Source: Telopea speciosissima
Taxonomy: Eukaryota > Streptophyta > Magnoliopsida > Proteales > Proteaceae
Assembly: GCF_018873765.1 (NCBI RefSeq)
Contig: NC_057917.1
Coordinates: 55,734,464 to 55,798,463 of the forward strand
Direction: 5' to 3'
DNA: 64,000 nucleotides
Part shown: positions 22,120 through 30,798 of the stretch, in pieces
How the letters are laid out: the number at the start of each line of letters is the position of its first letter
Numbering within the stretch: the stretch's first letter is position 1
Made by a program: the position numbers and the translations under genes
Notes under the pieces: generated by a model
Seen by the model: only the letters and a program-made list of their open reading frames with translations
Told to the model about the DNA's origin: nothing
Database searches by the model: none

Positions 22120-24543
22120 ATGGGGAACACCAAAAGAAGTTTGTCGCCTAGAGAGGACATAGAAGTGGAATCTTTGTTGGATGAAGGTGAGCGATTATAT
22201 CATGGGGTTACTCAGGAAAAGAGTAAGGGAATTTCTCTTCAATCGTCTTCAGTTGGGGACACTGGCCTTAGGGTTTCAGCGTTTATCCCCAGGAGCTCTT
22301 CCGGGGCACTGGCTAGTACTTCCAGTCTTGATTCTATGAAATAACTTGGGAGAAGGGGTTATCGAGTTCAACAACCACAATTGGATCCTACTATTGGAAA
22401 AGGGGTTGACGAGATCTCCTCGATTCTATCTGAATATAATCTCCTAGAAATCCGAAATGTTTATGGGATTCATGGGGAGATTGCTCTAAGAGTTCCTTTG
22501 CCTGAAGATAGATTGAACCAGCCCCGACCTCAAGAGGTGGGATTTATCCTGGATGCTTTTGAAGCCAGTCTTCAATATCCCCTCTCCCCTTTTGTGGGTC
22601 GACTCCTTAGGCATTACAAGATTGTCCCCAGTCAATTGGTTCCTAATGGTTAGAGGTGTATAGGAGCCTTTTTGATAAAATGTTTTCGGTTGAAAAGGCA
22701 TGCTTCTCCAGTATTGTTCATTAGGTGTTTCACCTTGAATCAAAATAGTGGTCACCCCGGGTGGTATTATTTTTGCCAACGGGTTGGTATCCCTATAGTG
22801 AATTCTCTTCCAACGTCCAACCACGGTTGGAAACAAAGATTTTTCTGGGCAGCTCAGGTGGGGCCTGAGTGTCCTACTACGTGGGGTTATCCCGACACTA
22901 CGATCGGGAACAAAACTCCTCGATTAGACTCCATGGACCAGGTAACTCTGGAGAAGTTGAAAGCAGATAAGAATCGCATCAGAGGTGAAGCCATCAATGT
23001 GCAGGACATAGGCGAGTTGGAACGGGGTGAGCATCTTGGGAGCTCCTCCCCAAGGTGTTTTATGTTATAGTAACCTTTTTCTTTGTCTCATTATGTTTCT
23101 TTTGTCGGTTGCAGTGGAATTCAACTTGGATTGTCTTACATCGTTTATAGAGGAGGAGAACCTTCAAATTGCTGGGGATAAAGTTGTAGCCTCCTCTGAT
23201 AAGGGCAAGAAGAGAAAAGCGCCCTCTACCGAGCTGAACAGGGATTCCCTAAAGAAGGGATCGTTTAAGCCTCCTCCTGCGCCTCCCCAAAGTTCAGAGA
23301 TTGTTGAGGCTTCTTCGGGTAAAGAGAGGACTCCTGACTCGAGTTTGGCTTCTCGGGAGGAGGGGTCTTCTATGATCCCGAAAGATCTTCCTCCTCCTAC
23401 CAATACCAAGAAGGATAAGGGCAAGGGCAAGGGCAATATTAAAGTATTTGTTCCCCAATGGTCTATTACGAACGATCAGAGGGTGATTGGTAATATTGCG
23501 GTGGTTGAAAATATGGCCTTGAATTGTGTCGCTCTCACAGATCAGGTTTGGCTTTTTGAGATGTCTGATGATGTTTTAGAGAAGGTCGCTCTTGCCCGGG
23601 GCTATGAGGTAACATTCCTTCCTCAGTTGGTATCTTCACTTATTTCTCTCTGTTCACTGACATAGTTTCTCCCTCTCCCCCCCTTTTTTTTTTTTTATAG
23701 ATTTTGGCCTTTGCTTCTGAATTGGTGGAGCAAAGGAGGAAGGTTACTGAAGTGTATCAAAAATCCGAGGAGGAGACGAGGGAACAGAGAAAGGCTGTCA
23801 AATATTATGAGGAAGAGTCTCCTCACCTGAATAATGAATTGACCAAACTGAAGGCCGGAAAAGAGTCTGCTGAGAAGGCGTTGTCGGAAGCTCAGGAGAG
23901 TCAGAAGAAGGCTGAGGAAGAGGTTCAATCTTCCAAAGCTTCTTACAAGAAAATCAAAAAGAAGTTGGATAGTAAGAACTCGTTGCTCGGTGAGGCGTAG
24001 GCTAATATTGCTAGCCTGAAGGCTCAAGTTCAGGAAGCGGGGAGCAAGGCTGTTAATGATTATCTTGAATCCGAGCTTTGCAAGACCCATCATATGGCGA
24101 CAACTTCTAAGATCATGTTGAAAACTGCTTACTCCATTTGGGTTCAAATAAAGGAGAAATATCCAAATTTTAGCTTCGAGGGGATAACTGAGGTGGAACG
24201 CATGCTTGAACGACTAGAGTCGGGTGCTTATAAACCCGACTCCTCGGTTGGGAAGTTGGATATTCCTCATCCCTCCACACTCATGTTTCCTCAAGTGCCT
24301 TATGGTGAGGTAGGTGAGCCTAGTTCTAGATTCAATCCTGATGGAGCTGTTGTTATTGGAACCGAGCAGGTTATCCCTTCTGATGTCCCCGAGACTGGTC
24401 CCGGGGAGAATGAAGCTCAGAATGTAGAGCTGGAGACTAAATAAGGAAGGGAGCAGGGAGAAGAGAATCCTCCTCCTGCTTCGTCGACCACGTCAACCTC
24501 TCTCGCGAGTCCTGGAGATGCTGTAGATGCCTCTACAGTTTAA
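22120..24543 (+). pseudogene. antisense passenger gene in element A, Transposase_28 ('putative gypsy type transposon')-like
   Basis: Three plus-strand exons can be laid out in one frame: 22120-23026, 23115-23608 and 23701-24543, with GT-AG introns (CGGG|GTGAGC, GTTGCAG|TG; TATGAG|GTAACA, TTATAG|ATT). The predicted length is about 747 residues. The first exon has the pattern typical of the Pfam family called putative gypsy type transposon: PLSPFVGRLLRHYKIVPSQL, then GHPGWYYFCQRVG, then TSNHGWKQRFFWAA. The middle exon is Lys- and Pro-rich, and the third is a long coiled coil rich in Glu and Lys. Four in-frame stops (22342 TAA, 22651 TAG in place of a likely Trp, 23998 TAG, 24442 TAA) break it. 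It runs opposite to gag-pol. Function is unknown. Such domains are known as passengers in plant gypsy elements. Confidence 0.7.
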
Positions 24544-24738
24544 TTTCTTTATTCTGTCAAATATTTCGGTGTTTTGGACTATTTGTCATTGTTCTCGTTT
24601 GTTTTTCTTTCTTTCTCTCTCTCTCTTTTTTGTAATCCCGCGTAGTCAATGAAAAATTTGCCATAGGTTTTCTTAGCTACTTGGGATTTTTGCTTTGTCG
24701 TACACTCGATTTATGACGCCCTACTACTTTTTGCCTAG

Positions 24739-25272
24739 GAACGTCTTCCTTTGGTGAATATCATTGCTCAAGAAGCTTCAGAGCGGGAGAAGGAGTTGCA
24801 AACCTGGATAGTGGCATTTGATAGGACTAACGCCATACTACGGAGGCAAAATTCTCAGTTGGAAGAGGAATTGGAAGACTATAAGTCTCTGGAATGTCGG
24901 GAAAATGATTTATTGGCTAGGTTGGAGTTTGCCCGAGATATTGTGGATAATGTGAGCGACTATCTTTGGGCAGAGAGATACACTGCAGTGAACCTCGTGA
25001 TTAATCACGTGATCCAATCACCTGTGTTTGAGCGTTTCTGTGAAGATAAGGCTTTGGAAGGTGCTCAATACCTATATGATCGGGTGAGGGAGGTTGCCCC
25101 TCAGTTTAGTTGGAGGAAGATAAGATTAGGTTTTGACCCTAGTGTTCCCGTGCAGGAAGTTGTACTTGATCCCTTATCACTGTCTATACCCTTTCTTCCT
25201 CCTCCACAGAATGTTCCGGGGTGCCTGCCCCCTATTCCACCTCGTCCTGAGCTTAAACACCTGAAATTGTGA
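24739..25272 (+). CDS. coiled-coil exon in the antisense region of element A
   Basis: After a T-rich stretch ending TTTGCCTAG (24738) a frame of 178 codons runs from GAACGTCTT to TGA at 25270-25272. It encodes a coiled coil (EREKELQTWIVAFDRTNAI, LRRQNSQLEEELEDYKS) followed by FCEDKALEGAQYLYDRVREV and a Pro-rich tail. Its layout echoes the C-terminal part of the passenger gene just upstream (long coiled coil, then a hydrophobic/aromatic segment with PNFSFEGI against PQFSWRKI). It may be an alternative last exon or a second related unit. No start codon is evident. Confidence 0.4.
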   Translation, partial: ERLPLVNIIAQEASEREKELQTWIVAFDRTNAILRRQNSQLEEELEDYKSLECRENDLLARLEFARDIVDNVSDYLWAERYTAVNLVINHVIQSPVFERFCEDKALEGAQYLYDRVREVAPQFSWRKIRLGFDPSVPVQEVVLDPLSLSIPFLPPPQNVPGCLPPIPPRPELKHLKL

Positions 25273-26730
25273 TTGTTGTATCTCGGGTTGCTGTTGTCGT
25301 TCTTTGGATATATGTATTTTGTTTTTCATGCTCGGAATTTATTGAATCTGGGTTACCGTTTCTTCTCAGTGAATTGTCAAATCCTTCTTTTCTTCTATCT
25401 TCTGTTGATGCTTGTCTTTTTCCCTGACGTACATCTTCATCACGATGTGAATCTCTTTTTCAGAGATTTTTTATGGATTCCCAATGCTGACATTTATTGC
25501 TTCCTTGTTTGACTGACGTTCCATATACTTTAGCATTAATGGGGCTGATGAAGAAATTGAATCATCGTCTAGGTAACTGCACCACTTTCATTTTTTGGAA
25601 GAACGTTGGTCCATTGGGGTCAAAACACGTGGCCTTGGATGCAACTTCCCAGTAAGTGGGGCAGTTATCCCTTTAATATTCTATTTTTCCTTTGAACCGT
25701 CGTTTTGCCCTATAAATAGGGCCGGCCCCCTTTCACGCTTTTGTTCCTTGAGGAGAAATGGAATCTTCTGTATTGTCTCTCCTTGGCTGTCCCACGGAGA
25801 CTCTTTATTTCTTATGGTGTTTTAGTTGCCGTTGCTTTCTGAGATGCAGAGGTTGTATGTTCTTGAAGGGTTGCCATCTTATAAGTATCTCTTTCGGCTT
25901 CAATCTTCAATCGACATTTCCCTTCACAGCTTCGATCCTCAATCGACACATAGTGTCCTTTGGGTTGAAGGGATGTGATGGTACCTCTCTGGGTGTCTTC
26001 CCTTTGCCAACTCATTGGAGAAGGAAGGTTGCATTGGAGAGGTGGAGAATCTTCAGGAGACTGCTTGCCATCGATCTTCACCGTTAACGTATTTGGCAGG
26101 TAGTGATGTGGATCTGTCGGTGCGCTGGAGAACCCAAAGCCAGTGTTTCTCCTAAGATTTTTTGGGCTCCTCATTTCTGGTGCCTTGAGAGGAGTAGAAA
26201 CAAGGCTATTTTGGTGCTTTAGCGCACTAATGGTGAATACCATTTGGCAAAGTAGTCAACTGTTGATTCTCGGGGTCGCTGTGGAGCAAGTGGTTTTACT
26301 TCATCTTGGTCGAGCTCGGTATTGATCATTGTGTCAATGCTACTCCTGTCTCACACTTCCCCATCCTCGGCTCGTGGTTTTCATCAGCCTTCTTCTGTTT
26401 GGGACCCAAAAGTCAGTTTTCTCTAGGCGGTGTGGTTGTGCCATTAGTTTGTCAGGTTTTCTCCTTTTGGTGGAGTAGCTTTGGAACCGAGCAGGACTTC
26501 TTTGTAGTACTTGTAAACCTTACTGTGTACTTGTATTTGAGGAATGTGAGGAATGTAATTGCTTTGTAAGCTTGCACTTGTATACTTGTATCAGTGTATT
26601 GAATATTTAATAAAAGAATCTTGTTATCCGAGCAATCACCTTGGCATATCTTCATCCTTCTGTATGTGTAATAGAATGTTTTCTTCTGTAATCGGATAAC
26701 CGCTTTCTTCCATTTGTTTGACCCTCCTTG
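25273..26730. other. non-coding 3' region of element A with a second TATA-like site
   Basis: Contains CCCTATAAATAGGG (TATA at 25711-25718) about 40 bp before an ATG at 25758, and upstream CACGTGG near 25628. The segment TTTCACGCTTTTGTTCCTTG after the TATA box resembles TTTCACGCTTTTTGAGGGG near 21716, as if promoter-like sequence was duplicated. No coding region was recognised. Confidence 0.35.
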
Positions 26731-26985
26731 CAATGCGATTCATCATTATGTCTGGTTGACCATCATCCTTGCTTTGGGGAAACGCCCCTATGGTGCAAAT
26801 CACCATTATGGTCGGGTGACCATCATTTTCTTTGGGGGAACACCCCTATGGTGCAAATCACCATTATGGTCGGATGACCATCATTTTCTTTGGAGAAACG
26901 CCCCTATGGTGCAAATCACCATTATGGTCGGGTGACCATCATTTTCTTTGGGGAAACACCCCTATGGTGCAAATCACCATTATTT
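26731..26985. repeat. 58-60 bp tandem repeat, about four copies
   Basis: Units begin GACCATCATTTTCTTTGG and contain CCCCTATGGTGCAAATCACC then ATTATGGTCGG. Four units of 58-60 bp follow one another after a degenerate partial unit. They sit between the integrase end and the antisense gene of element A. Tandem repeats in this place are common in Tat-type elements. Confidence 0.8.
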
Positions 26986-27174
26986 TAGTTGCTGGCACAT
27001 TGTTAACAAAAGCAATAATATCCACAGAGAATTCTAATGTTTGTCTTCAACTTTATTGACTAATCATTGATTTTTCACGAATGATATACTTGGAGTCCAA
27101 ATAGCGCTGGAATTTAATTTTTGAAATTTCAACAACTGAGTACTGTTAGAATTCAAACAATTGGGAACTGACCT

Positions 27175-27859
27175 TTAATGGTAAAATTTTTGCAAATTCT
27201 CTGCATTCCAGGATCGTGGTATGGGTGCCCCTTCCAGGGTCTCCAAATGATATGCTCCTGGGGCTACTTGCTTGGAGATTCTATATGGTCCTTCCCAATT
27301 GGGTGATAACTTCCCCATGGATCTCGGATCAGAGGCTTCTACCCTACGTAGAACCAGTTCTCCTTGATGGAACCTTCTGGCTTTCAGCTTTATATTGTAG
27401 TAGCATGCTGTCCATTGCTGGTGCACTGCGTTCCTTACCCGAGCTGCTTCTTAGGTTTCTTCCAACAAATCTAAATTTGCTCTTAGCTCCTCATCATTAA
27501 CCTTGGGATTGTAGAGTTGTATCCTCAACGAGGTTTCTCCTATTTCCACTAGGAGTGTTGCCTCAGTTCCATATGCCAGCATGAAGGGTGTTTCTCTAGT
27601 TGCTAACCTCATAGTTGTCCGATACTCCCATAGAATATTAGGTAATTCTTCCACCCACAATCCTTTGGCTATTTCTAGTTTTTTTTTAATTCCATCTAAT
27701 AGAATTTTGTTCGTTGCTTCTGCCAGCCCATTGGATTGGGGATGGGCTACTGAGGTCTTTCTTAACTGAATTTCATATTGGTCACTAAATTCCTTAAATT
27801 TCTGCTCAAACTGCTTCCCGTTGTCAGTAATGAGGACTCTCGGGATTCCATACCCGTAT
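27175..27859 (-). pseudogene. element A integrase, C-terminal part
   Basis: Minus-strand frames carry the second half of the integrase core (PRVLITDNGKQFEQKFKEF, KTSVAHPQSNGLAEATNKI, then WEYRTTMRLATRETPFMLAY) and, after a stop, the C-terminal module (RSMGKLSPNWEGPYRISKQV). The Asp of TDNG and the Glu of AEATN are the second and third residues of the DDE triad. The first half is at 46922-47300, on the other side of element B. The join is at the ATAAC target duplication. Confidence 0.85.
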
Positions 27860-27864
27860 ATAAC
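27860..27864. other. left target-site duplication of element B (ATAAC)
   Basis: ATAAC precedes the left LTR of B and recurs at 46922-46926 directly after the right LTR, within the integrase of element A. Confidence 0.95.
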
Positions 27865-29171
27865 TGTAAGTACCGCGGTCCTTCGGGACAAAGGTTTCCT
27901 CAGCCCTTTTTGTTGGTGTATTGGTGACATAGGGTTTTGGGAGATACATGTGTGTGTGTATGGATGTGGATAACATTGTCAATATATGATAAATAGGGGA
28001 TTGGGATCATGCATTAAAATATGTTAACCTAATGAGAAGTCACCACCTAGGGTTAGGGCCTAGGACCCATTAAGTGTAGCCCTACCTATGGTGAGCGGAA
28101 TCGGGCTACGTGACTCCATATGGTCCAACCAAAGGTTAGGGTAAGGGGTCAGGTTACGAGTGTGGGAAGGTGTTAGGCACCCACCTCGCCCGTCCGAAGC
28201 CGGTCTCTCTGTGTTAGATGCTACATAAGGATGAATGTTGTTTCTCTCTTATTACGGGGATGGGGGATATTATGAACTACATTCAGATGCTATGAATTAA
28301 ACTAAAGTATAATAAACTACATTATATATGTGAAAAATGCAGACTAAAGCGGTAAAATATGAAAGGACTACATTGGATCAACAAAAATGCAATAATTATA
28401 CCTGTATGGTTGTATGCCCCTGGCTCAGGGGAGATGGACTTATGGACCGACGCTGCTTCTTTCTCGGCAGAGTAACGGCTCTTTCGAGTGATTTGGAAAA
28501 GAGTAACCAGACAGAATAACGTCTATAGCAAAGGGGTTTCGATGGTTATCCGTGCACGGACGGGATACCAAAGCCAAGGAGCCAAAATGCTCTATACTCA
28601 GAGGGACAATCGAAGGATCTGTCCGCCACAAGAAAACTTCAAGCACTCACACACTCATGAGAGAAGGAAGGGAAATGAGGGTGAAAAAAGGGGGAAAAGA
28701 TGCTAGGAATCACTTGGGGAGGGTCTCTCCGCCCAAAATTCCTTGGGAAATGTGGGAGGGGACCCTCCTATTTATAGGGAGGCACCTTTTCTCTCTCCTA
28801 GCCAAAAAAGTCCTCCATGGCGCCATGGTGATGTCCGTAGCGCCGTGGGTGACGTCAGCAGGCTGATGTCACACCCCCTCATGGCGCCGTGGAAATCCGG
28901 TACACCTCCCCACATTGCCGTGGGAAGGTACCCACGGTGCCGTGGGAAGGCATCCACGGCGCTGTGGGAAGAGTCCACGGCGCCGTGGGCGCGCAGTGCC
29001 ATTTTTCCTTGTTTTTTTGGCCTAAAATGGATCATTTTGTGCTCAGCATGGGTCTTGGTCCCATGGGTCAGGTATCTTTGGATTTGAAAAGAGGGAAGGT
29101 GCGTCGTCCATCATCCATGTCCCATTGTCATCATCGCCAATTAGGGGGTGACAAAAAAATCAGCGTCTACA
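27865..29171 (-). repeat. 3' LTR of element B
   Basis: 1307 bp. The minus-strand TATA box (TATAAATA) is at 28769-28776. Directly upstream of it on the minus strand lie about seven copies of an imperfect palindrome around CCACGGCGCCGTGG (28815-28992). It matches 45614-46921 along its full length. Confidence 0.95.
28815..28992. repeat. GC-rich palindrome array in the 3' LTR of B
   Basis: About seven imperfect copies of the 14-bp palindrome CCACGGCGCCGTGG, 15-30 bp apart, upstream of the LTR TATA box. Compared with the 5' LTR one copy is missing after 28835 and an extra copy is present near 28953-28975, so the array gains and loses units. Confidence 0.8.
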
Positions 29172-29185
29172 GTTTGCCCCTCTTT
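29172..29185 (-). promoter_or_regulatory. polypurine tract of element B
   Basis: On the minus strand AAAGAGGGGCAAAC directly abuts the 3' LTR. Confidence 0.8.
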
Positions 29186-29390
29186 GGCCGAGGCCTGTAC
29201 CAACAGCCGAAGGGTAAAGACAAAAGACCAACTAATTTTGTCACCAAGAGCATGTACTGTTGACGCTTTCCTCAAAGGCGGCAGAGTTGCTAAAAACAGA
29301 CGGTTAATCGCGATGAAATCTTACGATAATCCTCAAAAGAAAAACTCGGAAGAACCAAATCTTTATCTTGTAAGCATTGCTCAAACAATT

Positions 29391-30395
29391 TTTGAGGGTG
29401 ATAAGGCACCGCTCGACCAAAGACCTAGGTAAGGCACCACTCGACCCACCAGATCGAATATGAGGGACTCCCGATAAAATTTTGGGGTGATAAGGCACCA
29501 CTTTTGGATCTAAATAAGGCACCACTCGCCCGAGATCCGATTTGAGGGTGATAACGCACCACTCGACCAAAAGTCAAACTTGGATGGTTATAAGGTTCCA
29601 CTCGACCGAAACCATCAAGTTTGGAGGGTGATAAGGCACCACTCGACCGAAGATCTAGATAAGGTACTACTCAGCCCGAAGATCCAATTTGAGGGTGATA
29701 AGACACCACTCGACCAAAAGTCAAACTTGGATGGTTTATAAGGTTCTACTCGACCAAACCATCAAGTTTGAAGGGTGATAAGGCACCGCTCGATCGAAGA
29801 TCTAGATAAGGCACTACTCGGCCCGAAGATCCAATTTGAGGATGATAAGGCACCACTCGACCAAAAGTTAAACTTGGATGGTTATAAGGTTCCACTCGAT
29901 CGAAACCATCAAGTTTGGAGGGTGATAAGGCACCACTCGATCGAAGATCTAGATAAGGCACCACTCGGCCCGAAGATCCAATTTGAGGGTGATAAGGCAC
30001 CACTCGACCAAAAGTCAAATTTGGATGGTTATAAGGTTCCACTCGATCGAAACCATCAAGTTTGGAGGATGATAAGGCACCACTCGACCGAAGATCTAGA
30101 TAAGGCACCACTCAGCCCGAAGATCCAATTTGAGGGTGATAAGGCACCACTCAACCAAAAGTCAAACTTGGATGGTTTATAAGGTTCCACTCGTTCGAAA
30201 CTATCAAGTTTGGAGGGTGATAAGGCACCACTCGACCGAAGATCTAGATAAGGCACCACTCGGCCTGAAGATCCAATTTGAGGGTGATAAGGCACCACTC
30301 AACCAAAAGTCAAACTTGGATGGTCATAAGGTGTCACTCGACCGAAACCATCAAGTTTGGAGGGTGATAAGGCACCACTCGACTGAAAGTTAGTA
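29391..30395. repeat. 147-bp tandem repeat array
   Basis: Repeated units contain GATCCAATTTGAGGGTGATA, AGGCACCACTCGACC, AAAAGTCAAACTTGGATGG and GAAACCATCAAGTTTGGAGG. The GATCCAATTT marker recurs at 29681, 29828, 29974, 30122 and 30269, so spacing is 146-148 bp. About six copies, with shorter sub-repeats of AAGGCACCACTCG inside each. There is no coding capacity despite open frames. Confidence 0.9.
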
Positions 30396-30414
30396 TTGAG
30401 GGATTTCATTGGGG

Positions 30415-30419
<5 letters not shown>

Positions 30420-30463
<44 letters not shown>

Positions 30464-30510
30464 TATTCTTTATTTTTTATTTTTTATTTTTTTTATATTT
30501 TTTATTTTTT
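30420..30510. repeat. TA microsatellite followed by a T-rich tract
   Basis: A (TA)n run from about 30420 to 30453 is followed by TTTTTATT-type repeats to about 30510, just upstream of the palindrome array. Confidence 0.9.
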
Positions 30511-30511
30511 G

Positions 30512-30685
30512 GTCCACGGCGCCGTGTGCGGGTCCTCACGGCCCCATGTATGGGCGGCACCGTGCTTGCACGGCCCAGTGTGCACGGCTCCATGCCAGAT
30601 TTCACGGCTCCGTAGGCAATCCTCCACGGCGCCGTGGGCCGCTGTTCCACGGGACCGTGGAGAATTCCACAGCACCGTGGGCACG
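30512..30685. repeat. GC-rich palindrome array upstream of the antisense gene of B
   Basis: About nine imperfect copies of the motif seen in B's LTRs (CCACGGCGCCGTGG, CCACGGGACCGTGG, CCACAGCACCGTGG and shorter variants). They lie directly upstream of the plus-strand TATA box at 30696. The arrangement mirrors that of the LTR promoter. Confidence 0.8.
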
Positions 30686-30695
30686 ATAGATAATT

Positions 30696-30703
30696 TATAA
30701 ATA
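30696..30703 (+). promoter_or_regulatory. TATA box of the antisense gene in B
   Basis: TATAAATA with flanks TAATT and GAGGGC, 103 bp before the ATG at 30799. A CT-rich segment (CCCTCCCTCATTCC) about 20-30 bp downstream fits a transcription start. Confidence 0.7.
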
Positions 30704-30798
30704 GAGGGCTCCCTCCCTCATTCCTTCACTCTCATTTCTGCTGCGAAGCTCTGCTGTTTTTGATTTTTGACTTCAAACCCTTTTTATTTGCTCACACC

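Noticed and set aside
26714..27059. Open frames in the 58-bp repeats
   Set aside because: Repeat translation only, with no start context or domain.
29746..30393. Long open frames across the 147-bp repeats on both strands
   Set aside because: The frames only reflect the repeat period being a multiple of three and lack of stops in the unit. The peptides are repeat translations with no domain.
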